39,778 nucleotides of DNA. Origin: Desulfovibrio sp. A2 (GTDB lineage Bacteria; Desulfobacterota; Desulfovibrionia; Desulfovibrionales; Desulfovibrionaceae). Shown in pieces: positions 17,507 through 26,499 of the stretch (position 1 is the stretch's first letter; each line of letters starts with the position of its first letter). The stretch is from the NCBI RefSeq assembly GCF_000226255.1, contig NZ_AGFG01000046.1, positions 1-39,778 on the forward strand. Direction: 5' to 3'. The notes beneath the pieces were generated by a model. The model was not told the origin of the DNA. It worked only from the letters and a program-made list of their open reading frames with translations, and did not search any database. The translations under genes and the position numbers were made by a program.

Positions 17507-18475
17507 CTACTTCTTGATGGACTTGGCCAGTTCCGCGTACTCGGCGGAAACCTTCTTGATGTAGGCCACGCTCGCGTCATGGCCCAGAGCCAGGGGCACG
17601 AAGCCCTGATCGCGCATTTCCTTCTGGATGTCCGGATTCCTGGCGATTTCCATGAACGCCGCTTCCAGCGTGGCGATGGCCTCGGCCGGGGTGTTCAGGG
17701 GCACGCCCACGCCACGGTCGATGGAGTCGACCATGTCGTAGCCCAGTTCCTTCAGGGTGGGGGCGTCGGGGAAGTGGGGGAAGCGCTCGGCCGACGAGAA
17801 GGCCAGCACGCGGATCTTGTCCTTGAAGCGCACCAGATCGTCGGAATTGGCGAACACCACGTCCACGTGGCCGCCGAGAGCGGCCGTCATCTGGGGGGCG
17901 GAACCGGTGAAGGGCACGTAGCTGAAGCTGACCCCCGCGAGCTTTTCAAGGCGCAGGGTGGCCAGATGGTGGCCGGAGAACGCGGCGGAACCGCCCATGG
18001 ACAGGGCGCCCGGTTCCTTCTTGGCCGCCTCCAGCAGTTCCTTCATGGTCTTGTACGGGCTGTCGGCCGGCACGGCCACGCCGAGCGGGGTGCTCTGGAA
18101 CATGGCCACGGGCACGATCTGCTCGGTCTTGTAGCCCACGTCCTGCTGCATGGGCTGCAGGATGATGTGCGGGGTGTTGATCGAATAGAAGCTGTAGCCG
18201 TCGGGCTTGGTCTTGGTCAGTTCCTTCCAGCCAACGGCCCCGCCGCCGCCGACCTTGTAGTCGACGATGACCTGCTGCCCCAGCAGCTTCTGCAGGTGGG
18301 GCTGCTGGCGACGAGCCTCGCGGTCGGACTGGCCGCCCGGATCGAAGGTGACCACGTAGGTCAGGGGATGGGTGGGAAACTTGTCCGCCGCATGGGCCTG
18401 CACACCAGTGAGCAGGACGGCGCAAAGCAAAAAGAAAACAGATAGCTTGGCGAGGGCATGAAACCGGCACTTCAT
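17507..18475 (-). CDS. tctC: Tripartite tricarboxylate-type transporter, periplasmic binding protein
   Basis: 322 aa. A classic Sec signal peptide (residues 1 to about 29, ending VQAHA|AD) precedes a Bug/TctC-type binding domain: PLTYVVTFDPGGQSD near the N-terminus, VDYKVGGGGAVGW, DGYSFYSINTP, and APTLKELGYDM near the C-terminus. GGAGG lies seven bases before ATG 18475. It captures the transported acid in the periplasm and passes it to TctAB. It starts about 70 bases after a strong terminator that closes suyAB, so tctCBA either has its own promoter or depends on read-through. Confidence 0.93.
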   Translation of the reverse strand: MKCRFHALAKLSVFFLLCAVLLTGVQAHAADKFPTHPLTYVVTFDPGGQSDREARRQQPHLQKLLGQQVIVDYKVGGGGAVGWKELTKTKPDGYSFYSINTPHIILQPMQQDVGYKTEQIVPVAMFQSTPLGVAVPADSPYKTMKELLEAAKKEPGALSMGGSAAFSGHHLATLRLEKLAGVSFSYVPFTGSAPQMTAALGGHVDVVFANSDDLVRFKDKIRVLAFSSAERFPHFPDAPTLKELGYDMVDSIDRGVGVPLNTPAEAIATLEAAFMEIARNPDIQKEMRDQGFVPLALGHDASVAYIKKVSAEYAELAKSIKK

Positions 18476-18540
18476 GGTCTTCCTCCACGTCCGGCGGAAA
18501 TCAGCCGGGCTTGATGGACCGTTGCTGCATCCGTTGTCCT

Positions 18541-18575
18541 CGAAAAACTCCCCCCACGGACATCCGTGGGGGGAG
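18541..18575 (-). terminator. Intrinsic terminator between suyB and tctC
   Basis: A 12-bp perfect stem (CTCCCCCCACGG at 18548-18559 with CCGTGGGGGGAG at 18564-18575) has an ACAT loop. On the minus strand it is followed by five T's. It begins only 13 bases after the suyB stop and would set suyAB expression above that of the transporter genes. Confidence 0.92.
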
Positions 18576-18588
18576 CATGGAAATGCCG

Positions 18589-19752
18589 TTAGGCGCTTTC
18601 GTACAGGCGGGTAAGGACGAATTCGCGGTGGCCCAGCACTTCGGCGGCCGTGTTGCGGCCGTTGGCGGTGCGGATGGCCATGTCGAGCAGCTTGTCGCCC
18701 GCGCCGTCCATGGTCAGTTCCTTGCGCAGGATGCCGGACACGTCCACGTCGATGTGCTCGCTCATGGTGCGCACGGTACGCGGGTTGGCGCACAGCTTGA
18801 CGACGGGAAGGATGGGGTTGCCGATGACGTTGCCCTGCCCGGTGGGGAACAGGTGCACCACGTACCCGGCGGCGGCGCACAGGGTGACCATTTCGGCCGC
18901 GGCGGACGAGGAGTCCATGAACCACAGGCCGGGGCCGGTGGGGGCTTCGGCCTTGTCCAGGCAGCCCACGACCGGGGCCTTGCGGCCGATCTTCTGGATG
19001 TTGCCGAGCGCCTTTTCCTCGATGGTGGTCAGGCCGCCCTCGATGTTGCCCTTGGTGGGCTGCGAGTCGGAAAGGTCGCTGGTCTTGTGGTCGTCCACCA
19101 GCTTGGCGTAGCGGTCGAAGAAGAACTGGAACTTGGCGCGCACGTCGTCGTTGACGCAGCGTTCGAGCACCAGGTGTTCGCCGCCGGTCAGTTCGGTGGT
19201 TTCACCGAACAGCAGGGTGCAGCCCTTGGCGTACAGCTTGTCGAAGGTGTTGCCCACGGTGGGGTTGGAGGCGATGCCGGACGTGGTGTCCGATTCGCCG
19301 CACTTGGTGGACACCCACAGGTCGCTCACCGGGCATTCCACGCGCTGCAGTTCGGTGGCCCAGTGCATGAATTCCTTGGCCTTGCGCGAAGCGTTGCAGA
19401 TGGTGTTGTGGTCGCCGTTCTGCTCGATGGAGAAGCCCGCCACCGGCTTGCCGGTCTTGGCGATGCCTTCCACGATGCGGTTGGTCCACTGGGGCTCGAT
19501 GCCGATAACCACCACGGCGGCCACGTTGGGGTTGCTGCCCACGCCGATCAGGGTGCGGAAGTGCAGTTCCAGGTCTTCGCCGAACTGCAGGCGGCCGTAG
19601 GGATGCGGCAGGGCCAGGGTGCCCTTCACGTTGTTGGCCACCGCTTCGCTGGCGGCGTTGGAAAGGTCGTCCAGGGGAAGGATGACCACATGGTTGCGAA
19701 CGCCCACGCGGCCGTTTTCGCGGCGGTAGCCGAAGAAGGTATCAGCAGTCAT
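18589..19752 (-). CDS. suyB: (2R)-3-sulfolactate sulfo-lyase, large subunit
   Basis: 387 aa, the expected size for SuyB, a UxaA/altronate-dehydratase-family large subunit. Features seen: an N-terminal [24 protein letters not shown] typical of the family, and cysteines in [14 protein letters not shown] and GTGQGN-like context ([16 protein letters not shown]). With SuyA it cleaves (R)-sulfolactate to pyruvate and sulfite in the cytoplasm; sulfite can then serve as respiratory electron acceptor. It starts four bases after the suyA stop, at ATG 19752. An altronate or galactarate dehydratase is the main alternative, since the families are homologous. Separate small and large subunits of these sizes and a TctABC neighbour favour SuyAB. 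Confidence 0.85.
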   Translation of the reverse strand: MTADTFFGYRRENGRVGVRNHVVILPLDDLSNAASEAVANNVKGTLALPHPYGRLQFGEDLELHFRTLIGVGSNPNVAAVVVIGIEPQWTNRIVEGIAKTGKPVAGFSIEQNGDHNTICNASRKAKEFMHWATELQRVECPVSDLWVSTKCGESDTTSGIASNPTVGNTFDKLYAKGCTLLFGETTELTGGEHLVLERCVNDDVRAKFQFFFDRYAKLVDDHKTSDLSDSQPTKGNIEGGLTTIEEKALGNIQKIGRKAPVVGCLDKAEAPTGPGLWFMDSSSAAAEMVTLCAAAGYVVHLFPTGQGNVIGNPILPVVKLCANPRTVRTMSEHIDVDVSGILRKELTMDGAGDKLLDMAIRTANGRNTAAEVLGHREFVLTRLYESA

Positions 19753-19756
19753 TTCC

Positions 19757-20041
19757 CTACCACCTCTTGGTCTTGACGTTGTGCACATGCAGATGTTCGC
19801 CCTTCTTGATGGGAGCGACCACCTTGCCGATGTCGGTGCCGTACTTGATCACGGTGTCGCCGACGGAAAGGTCCTTCAGGGCCAGCTTGTGCCCGATCGG
19901 AATATCGTTGCGCACCTTGAAGCCGATGGTCTTGTCCTCGGCCATCACCCAGCCGGTCAGTTCCTGACCCGCCTTCACCCCTTCGACAACCACGACGCCG
20001 ACGGAATCGCCGTCTTCGTGAACCAGAAATTGAATCGACAT
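19757..20041 (-). CDS. suyA: (2R)-3-sulfolactate sulfo-lyase, small subunit (SAF domain)
   Basis: 94 aa, one SAF-type domain with the family's C-terminal [14 protein letters not shown]. This corresponds to the N-terminal SAF part of UxaA-type dehydratases and pairs with SuyB, four bases downstream. AGGAGG stands eight bases before ATG 20041; a possible upstream ATG at 20074 lacks such a site. It is the first gene of the array. Its promoter carries a palindrome inside the -35/-10 spacer, so initiation is likely repressor-controlled. Confidence 0.88.
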   Translation of the reverse strand: MSIQFLVHEDGDSVGVVVVEGVKAGQELTGWVMAEDKTIGFKVRNDIPIGHKLALKDLSVGDTVIKYGTDIGKVVAPIKKGEHLHVHNVKTKRW

Positions 20042-20079
20042 GGAGTTCCTCCTTGGGGAGCGTTGTTGAGGCATGTGTA

Positions 20080-20103
20080 TGATGTCTTATGCAAGACTGT
20101 CAA
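20080..20103 (-). promoter_or_regulatory. suyA promoter with embedded GntR-type operator
   Basis: On the minus strand a perfect -35 TTGACA (20103-20098) is followed at 16-18 bp by a weak -10 (CATACA/ATACAC). The 14-base palindrome GTCTTATGCAAGAC (20084-20097; arms GTCTT and AAGAC, centre ATGC) fills the spacer directly after the -35. A protein bound there would block RNA polymerase. The form GT...AC fits GntR-family operators, and both arms recur upstream of the GntR gene at 8714-8745. Confidence 0.65.
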
Positions 20104-20265
20104 CGCGAAACTTGGGCTTTTTTGCGCAAGCAACGCAGATCACTCACAACACGCCGTCATTCCATGTGTTTTTATACGCCCTCCCGGAAGAAGGCCGCGC
20201 AAATGCCCCTCTGCGCTTTCGCCTTCATGAGCAATATGCCGGTTTTCATGAGCGGGCGCTACACA

Positions 20266-20331
20266 GATTGAACAATCAGTGAAATTTTGGACATGAAAAG
20301 CGGCGCGATTCATGTGCTGATTGTATAATCA
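20266..20331. promoter_or_regulatory. Twin palindromes in an AT-rich island
   Basis: GATTGAACAATC (20266-20277) and TGATTGTATAATCA (20318-20331) are each palindromic. They are also inverted relatives of each other (12 of 14 bases). Their centres are 53 bp apart, about five helical turns. A 7-bp inverted repeat ACATGAA/TTCATGT (20291-20297 and 20309-20315) lies between them, and TATAAT occurs at 20324-20329 on the plus strand. This looks like a two-site operator, but the regulator and controlled gene are unknown. Confidence 0.45.
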
Positions 20332-20669
20332 AACATGATCGCAACACAGCGTGATTGCCTCCCCTGCCCTTTGCTGCGCCGGACACCGCCATCCCCTGGC
20401 CGCTGAAAGACTCCGGACCCGCGCGCCACGCGCACCGCGAGGCAACAGACCGGACATGCGACCTGAACCGACAGGCGGCTCGGGTCATGCTGCGGGGACA
20501 CGGAACAGGCGGTCGCAGCAGGAAACAGGGGGGCGGCAGGAGGGCCGGGGGGCATGCGGGCGGCGCGCGATCCGGGCTCCCCGCGTCGGCCCGGGTGGAG
20601 GACGATCGCCGGAGAGGCCGGAACGGCGCGGGAACAGGCCCCGACCGGCGCGCAGCCGAGGCGAGGGCG

Positions 20670-20714
20670 CGAAACGAGAAGGTCCGAAACGAGGAGGCGC
20701 GAAGCGAAAATGGC
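20670..20714. repeat. Three 15-bp imperfect tandem repeats
   Basis: Three units starting CGAAACGA, CGAAACGA and CGAAGCGA lie at 20670, 20685 and 20700, just beyond the 3' end of the minus-strand gene at 20741. No coding role is evident. Confidence 0.5.
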
Positions 20715-20740
20715 GGGGGGGGGAACTGCGTGGGGAGTGG

Positions 20741-21157
20741 CTACCCGGCCTGGGCCAGGATCAGTTCCACCTCGTCCACCGAAAGGCCCGTGGAGCGGGC
20801 GATCTGTTCCAGGCTGTGGCCCTTGCGGTGGCCATTCAGGATCACCTCGCGCAGGAACTGGGGCGAGCGGCTGATGCCTTCGGCCTGCTCCAGCAGGCGG
20901 CGCAGGGTCTCGGCCCGCTCCTCCAGCCGCTGATCCAGATGCCGCAGCTGCTCCTGCCGCTGGGCGAAAGTGGCCACCAGTTCCTGTTCCAGTTCGGCGT
21001 TCTGGCGCAACCGGTCCAGCAACTGGTTCTGGTTGGCCTGAAGGCGGTTGAGCAGCGCCTCGGACCGGCGCAGCCGCAAAAAGAACGCCAGCAGCACGCC
21101 CAACAGCGCCAATTCCACTGCGCTGACGAGAAGAATGATCCAGAGGGAGATGGTCAT
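20741..21157 (-). CDS. Small membrane-anchored coiled-coil protein, DUF2802-like C-terminus
   Basis: 138 aa. One N-terminal transmembrane helix (about 4-27, ending in RLRRS) is followed by a Gln/Leu/Glu/Arg-rich coiled coil (about 30-95). The short C-terminal helical motif GHSLEQIARSTGLSVDEVELIL resembles a helix-turn-helix or the DUF2802 pattern. DUF2802 proteins are often encoded near flagellar genes; that is general knowledge and the match is by eye. GAGG precedes ATG 21157. It stands alone between the gene-free region and the aminotransferase and may be membrane-tethered. No function can be assigned. Confidence 0.75.
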   Translation of the reverse strand: MTISLWIILLVSAVELALLGVLLAFFLRLRRSEALLNRLQANQNQLLDRLRQNAELEQELVATFAQRQEQLRHLDQRLEERAETLRRLLEQAEGISRSPQFLREVILNGHRKGHSLEQIARSTGLSVDEVELILAQAG

Positions 21158-21335
21158 GGCGACCTCGGGGGAGACAGAGGGATGACGACAACCGGCCGGG
21201 CGACCGGCACAACGGGGAGCCCACCGGACCAGACCCTGCCGGACCGGCACCGGCCACACCCGTCCCGTACGGACGGGCGTGAGCACCTCGCGCCATGCCC
21301 GCCGATCCTGCCGGATTATGCGAAACTTTTCCAGT

Positions 21336-21378
21336 CGTAGCCTGCGCTACAAGCCGCACCCACCCGACCGGGCTACGC
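21336..21378 (+). promoter_or_regulatory. GTAG-N6-CTAC box plus -10-like element before the aminotransferase
   Basis: CGTAG-CCTGCG-CTACA (21336-21351) has the 5-6-5 layout of CRP-type sites. TACGCG begins at 21374, 30.5 bp from the dyad centre, as for a class II activated promoter (box near -42). The same arrangement precedes tyrosine phenol-lyase and the Crp/Fnr gene. The translational start is 67 bases beyond the box. Confidence 0.5.
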
Positions 21379-21417
21379 GGGAGGCAGTATCCCTTTCCCA
21401 AAGCACCGGGAGGACGC

Positions 21418-22401
21418 ATGCACCCCGCCGATACAATGCCCCCCCTGCCCCACGCCAACGCCATCACCCTGATGGATTCCGCCGACTACATCGCCCGTCT
21501 GCTGGCCGCACCCCGCCCCGGCGCGGACCGGGTGCTGGCCTTCCACGACCACCGGGTGGGCGGCGTCTGCACCGACCCGCGCCTGCTGCTGGCCCCGCTG
21601 GACGACCACCTGTGCCACCGGGGCGACGGGGTGTTCGAATCCATCCGGTACCAGCAGCGCCGCCTGTTCCAACTGGACCTGCACCTGGCCCGGCTGCGCC
21701 GCTCGGCCGAGGCCATCCGCCTTGTCCCGCCCTGCACCTGGGACGATCTGCGTTGCCGCGTCCTCGCCGTGGCCCGCGCCGGCGGCCAGGATGAAGGCGG
21801 CATCCGCGTGCTGGTGGGGCGGGGGCCGGGCGGTTTCGGCATCTCGCCCGCCGAATGTCCGCAGTCCAGCCTGTACATCATCGCCTGGCGGCAGACCGCC
21901 CCGCCGGAGGCATGGTTCGCCGCCGGGCTGTCCGCCTTCCGCAGCGCCATGCCCGCCCAACGGGGGCCGCTTACCGGCGTGAAGCACGCCAACTACCTGC
22001 CCAACGTGCTGATGATGGACGAGGCCCGGCAACGCGGCATGGACGTGCCCCTGACCTTCGATGCCGAAGGCCGCCTGTCCGAATCGGCCATCGCCAACGT
22101 GGCCCTGGTGGACGCCGGGGGAACCCTGGTTGCCCCGGAAGGCGCGGGCGCCCTGCCCGGCACCACCCTGCACCGGGTCATGGACCTGGCCGCCGCGTTC
22201 ATGCCCACGGCCCGCCGCGCCATCACCGAGGCGGACATCCTGTCCGCGCGGGAATTCCTGATCCTGGGCACCGTGTACGAGTGCGCCAGCCTGGTGCGCT
22301 ACGAGGGCGCGCCCATTGGCACGGGCGCGCCCGGCCCCGTGGCCGCCCGCCTGCGCGAGGCGCTGCGGCGCAGCCTGCTGGCCGATGGAACCCCCTTCTA
22401 G
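21418..22401 (+). CDS. Class IV PLP-dependent aminotransferase / aminodeoxychorismate lyase family
   Basis: 327 aa with the fold-type IV signature: GDGVFESIRY (69-78), an HLARLRRSA segment, catalytic Lys189 in GVKHANYLPNVL, and a late EFLILGTVYECAS. Members include branched-chain and D-amino-acid aminotransferases and aminodeoxychorismate lyase; sequence alone does not separate them. The protein is longer than a typical lyase (about 270) because of an N-terminal extension of ~35 residues. GGGAGG lies before ATG 21418. A CRP-like box shared with the tyrosine phenol-lyase gene lies upstream, so it may belong to aromatic amino-acid breakdown or salvage (inference). Confidence 0.85.
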   Translation: MHPADTMPPLPHANAITLMDSADYIARLLAAPRPGADRVLAFHDHRVGGVCTDPRLLLAPLDDHLCHRGDGVFESIRYQQRRLFQLDLHLARLRRSAEAIRLVPPCTWDDLRCRVLAVARAGGQDEGGIRVLVGRGPGGFGISPAECPQSSLYIIAWRQTAPPEAWFAAGLSAFRSAMPAQRGPLTGVKHANYLPNVLMMDEARQRGMDVPLTFDAEGRLSESAIANVALVDAGGTLVAPEGAGALPGTTLHRVMDLAAAFMPTARRAITEADILSAREFLILGTVYECASLVRYEGAPIGTGAPGPVAARLREALRRSLLADGTPF

Positions 22402-23991
<1,590 letters not shown>

Positions 23992-24006
23992 CACTGCATC
24001 ACCATG

Positions 24007-24036
24007 AAGGGGAACGCCTTGGGCGTTCCCCTTTTT
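24007..24036 (+). terminator. Intrinsic terminator between tpl and the permease gene
   Basis: A perfect 12-bp stem (AAGGGGAACGCC at 24007-24018 with GGCGTTCCCCTT at 24022-24033) has a three-base loop and runs into five T's. It lies in the 60-base gap and would make permease expression lower than that of tpl. Confidence 0.9.
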
Positions 24037-24051
24037 CATAAGGAGTTGACC

Positions 24052-25296
24052 ATGACGCATTGCGCACACCGCCCCAGCGTGCTGGGCGGCACCATGATCA
24101 TCGCCGGTACATCCATTGGCGCGGGCATGCTGGCCCTGCCCACCATCTCCGCTGGCATGTGGTTTCAGTGGTCGGTACTCATCCTGCTGCTTTCATGGGC
24201 GATGATGCTGCTCTCCAGCCAGGCGCTGCTGGAGGTGAACCTGCACTACGAGCCAGGCGCCAGTTTTCATACCCTGGTCAAGGATACGCTGGGGCCGTCG
24301 TGGAGCATCGTCAACGGCGCGGCCGTGGCCTTCGTGCTGTACATCCTTGTCTACGCCTACGTCAGCGGGGGCGGGTCCATCGTGCGCCATTCCCTGCTGG
24401 TGACCATAGGCTACGAGCCTTCCAAGCTGGCCGCCGGGCTGACCTTCGCGCTGCTGCTGACCGCGTGCGTGTGGTGGAGCACCTGGATCGTCGACCGCAT
24501 CTCGGTGATCATGATGGGCGGCATGGTGATCAGCTTTGCCCTGTCCATGTCGGGCATGCTGTCGGAAATCCGCGCCGGGGTTCTGTTCGACATGGGTGAA
24601 GGCAGCAGCGGCGGCGGTTCGGCCCTCTTCATCTGGGGCGCGCTGTCCACCTACCTGACCTCGTTCTGTTTCCACGCCAGCGTGCCCAGCCTGGTCAAAT
24701 ACTTCGGCAAGCAGCCGGGGCAGATCAACCGCTGCCTCGTTGGCGGCACGGTCATCGCCCTGGCCTGCTACCTGTTGTGGATCGTGGCCTGTGACGGCAC
24801 CATCCCCCGCGCCGGGTTCCGCGACGTCATCGCCGCGGGCGGCAACGTGGGCGACCTGGTCAAGGCCGCGGGGGCCAACCTGAACAGCAGCTTCATCCTG
24901 CGCATGCTGGAGGCGTTTTCGTCGCTGGCCGTGGCCACCTCGTTCCTGGGAGCGGGCCTTGGCCTGTTCGACTACATGGCCGACCTGTGCAAGTTCGACG
25001 ATTCGCGCGCGGGCCGCACCAAGACCACCCTGATCACCTTTCTGCCGCCCACCCTTGGGGGGCTGCTGTGGCCCGACGGCTTTCTGCTGGCCATCGGCTG
25101 GGCCGGGCTTGCCGCCACCATCTGGTCGGTGATCATCCCCGCCGTGATGCTGCGGGCCAGCCGTGCGCGCCGCCCCTCCAACGGCTACCGCGCCAAGGGG
25201 GGCAACGCCACCGTGCCCGCGCTGCTGCTGTTCGGCGTCGTCACGGCCATTTGCCACACCCTGTTCGTGTTCGACATTCTGCCCATGTACAAGTAG
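24052..25296 (+). CDS. Aromatic amino-acid permease (HAAAP family, TyrP/Mtr-like)
   Basis: 414 aa, eleven or so membrane segments. It matches the hydroxy/aromatic amino-acid permease family in the N-terminal VLGGTMIIAGTSIGAGMLALP, SFCFHASVPSLVKY in the middle, and ATSFLGAGLGLFDYMADL plus TFLPP near the C-terminus, similar to E. coli TyrP (403 aa). It probably brings tyrosine into the cell by proton symport for the lyase upstream; tryptophan or phenylalanine cannot be excluded. GGAG precedes ATG 24052. It lies between tpl and ridA. Confidence 0.92.
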   Translation: MTHCAHRPSVLGGTMIIAGTSIGAGMLALPTISAGMWFQWSVLILLLSWAMMLLSSQALLEVNLHYEPGASFHTLVKDTLGPSWSIVNGAAVAFVLYILVYAYVSGGGSIVRHSLLVTIGYEPSKLAAGLTFALLLTACVWWSTWIVDRISVIMMGGMVISFALSMSGMLSEIRAGVLFDMGEGSSGGGSALFIWGALSTYLTSFCFHASVPSLVKYFGKQPGQINRCLVGGTVIALACYLLWIVACDGTIPRAGFRDVIAAGGNVGDLVKAAGANLNSSFILRMLEAFSSLAVATSFLGAGLGLFDYMADLCKFDDSRAGRTKTTLITFLPPTLGGLLWPDGFLLAIGWAGLAATIWSVIIPAVMLRASRARRPSNGYRAKGGNATVPALLLFGVVTAICHTLFVFDILPMYK

Positions 25297-25320
25297 CCCC
25301 GCCCGACAGGAGGCACCCCC

Positions 25321-25698
25321 ATGAAACACCAGATATCCAGCCCCGACGCCCCCGCCGCCATCGGCCCGTACAGCCAGGCCATCCGCACCGGCAACCTGCT
25401 GTTCGTTTCCGGCCAGTTGCCGGTGAACCCGGGCACGGGCGCGGTTGTGGAAGGCGACGCCAAGGCCCAGGCCGCGCAAAGCTGCGCCAACCTTGCCGCC
25501 ATCCTGGCCGAGGCCGGGGCCAGCCTGGCCAGCGTGGTCAAGACCACGGTGTTCATTACCGACATGGCGCATTTTCCGCTGGTCAACGAGGCCTACGCGG
25601 CGGCCTTTGCCGCGCCCTGCCCGGCCCGCTCGTGCGTGGCCGTGCGCGCCCTGCCCCTGGGCTGCCTGGTGGAAATCGAGGCCGTGGCCGCGCTGTAG
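25321..25698 (+). CDS. ridA: RidA family enamine/imine deaminase
   Basis: 125 aa, the standard RidA/YjgF length. Signatures seen: GPYSQA with Tyr17, FVSGQLPVNP, and PARSCVAVRALPLGCLVEIEAVA with Arg103, the substrate-carboxylate Arg of active RidA. It hydrolyses 2-aminoacrylate to pyruvate and ammonia and so protects PLP enzymes. Tyrosine phenol-lyase, two genes upstream, produces exactly this intermediate, which fits the operon. The gap to the permease gene is 24 bases with an AGGAGG site. Confidence 0.93.
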   Translation: MKHQISSPDAPAAIGPYSQAIRTGNLLFVSGQLPVNPGTGAVVEGDAKAQAAQSCANLAAILAEAGASLASVVKTTVFITDMAHFPLVNEAYAAAFAAPCPARSCVAVRALPLGCLVEIEAVAAL

Positions 25699-25735
25699 CC
25701 CGCCCGTCTCCAGTTCATTCGTGCGCCCCAAGACC

Positions 25736-25765
25736 AAAGGCCCGCCGGGAAACCGGCGGGCCTTT
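25736..25765. terminator. Bidirectional intrinsic terminator between ridA and the Crp/Fnr gene
   Basis: A 13-bp perfect stem (AAAGGCCCGCCGG at 25736-25748 with CCGGCGGGCCTTT at 25753-25765) has a GAAA tetraloop. The stem ends in T's on both strands and serves the convergent ridA (+) and regulator (-) genes. Confidence 0.85.
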
Positions 25766-25797
25766 GCATGCCTTGGCTGCGGCAAGCCGCGCACTGT

Positions 25798-26499
25798 TTA
25801 TTTGGCGGCGTGCAGGATGTCCACCAGACCGTCCACGTCGCGCACGGCCAGGTGGTCGGCGTCCGAGGCGAGGATGCCCGCCCGCCGGAATCCGTTGACG
25901 ATGTTGGTGGTGGTCACCCGGTGCAGACCCAACAGTTCGCCAATGGTCACCAACGGCAGCCGGGCCAGGCGATGATACAGCGTGCTGCCCGACTGCTGCT
26001 CGCCCGCCAGATGGTACAGAAAGTGGGCGATCTTCTGCTCGCTGGTCATGAAGGTGGTGCATTCCAGCTGGGTGGACATGATGTACGACTTGGTGGCCAT
26101 GTTGCGGCAGAGGCAGTTGGTCAACGAAGGGTACTTGCCGAGGATTTCGCCGAACACCACGTCCTTGCCGAACACGATGCCCGTGCATGGCTCCACCACC
26201 TTGATGACGTGCTGGTTCTCCACCCCGCAGAACAACGAGGCCTCGCCCAGGATGCTGCCCGGCCCCAGAATGCCGATGGTGCGTTGCTCTCCGTTGTAGC
26301 CAAGGGCGATTATGCGCAACAGCCCCTCACGGATGAGCACTATCTCCGACGAGGGCGAGCCTATGTCGTAGACCACGCTCTTGCGCGCCCAGCGCATGGG
26401 CCGCCCCAGATGCGCGACCTTTTCCCAGTCGCCGTGCACCGGGGCCACCAGCCAGGGAGGAATGTAGGTACCATCGAACAGGCGTTCGGTATTCGGCAT
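25798..26499 (-). CDS. Crp/Fnr-family transcriptional regulator with atypical recognition helix
   Basis: 233 aa. An N-terminal cyclic-nucleotide-binding-type beta roll (about 30-125; GPGSILGEASLF) is followed by a dimer helix and a C-terminal winged HTH (about 184-210; TIGELLGLHRVTTTNIVNGF). The roll lacks the Arg-Ser pair that binds cAMP phosphate in CRP (ENQHV here), and there is no FNR-type N-terminal cysteine cluster. The effector is therefore probably neither cAMP nor oxygen via Fe-S. In the recognition helix, aligned to CRP, Arg180 is kept (Arg194), but Glu181 and Arg185 are Val195 and Asn199. The proposed sites TGTAG-N6-CTACA differ from TGTGA-N6-TCACA at just the bases those side chains read. 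ATG 26499 has GAGG upstream. It is divergent from the flagellar cluster and convergent with ridA. Confidence 0.9.
   Translation of the reverse strand: MPNTERLFDGTYIPPWLVAPVHGDWEKVAHLGRPMRWARKSVVYDIGSPSSEIVLIREGLLRIIALGYNGEQRTIGILGPGSILGEASLFCGVENQHVIKVVEPCTGIVFGKDVVFGEILGKYPSLTNCLCRNMATKSYIMSTQLECTTFMTSEQKIAHFLYHLAGEQQSGSTLYHRLARLPLVTIGELLGLHRVTTTNIVNGFRRAGILASDADHLAVRDVDGLVDILHAAK

Larger units (their letters stand above)
20104..20740. other. Long gene-free region between suyA promoter and the membrane protein gene
   Basis: The part 20104-20340 is clearly more AT-rich than the rest of the window and holds two palindromes (20266-20331). The part 20341-20740 is GC-rich with a 15-bp tandem repeat at 20670-20714. 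Open frames across it are low-complexity Arg/Gly translations without Shine-Dalgarno sites. Neighbouring genes both run on the minus strand. Confidence 0.5.

Noticed and set aside
18589..20041. Altronate/galactarate dehydratase pair instead of SuyAB
   Set aside because: These are homologous families and this is not fully excluded, but separate small SAF and ~387-aa subunits beside a Tct transporter, without any hexuronate genes, favour sulfolactate lyase.
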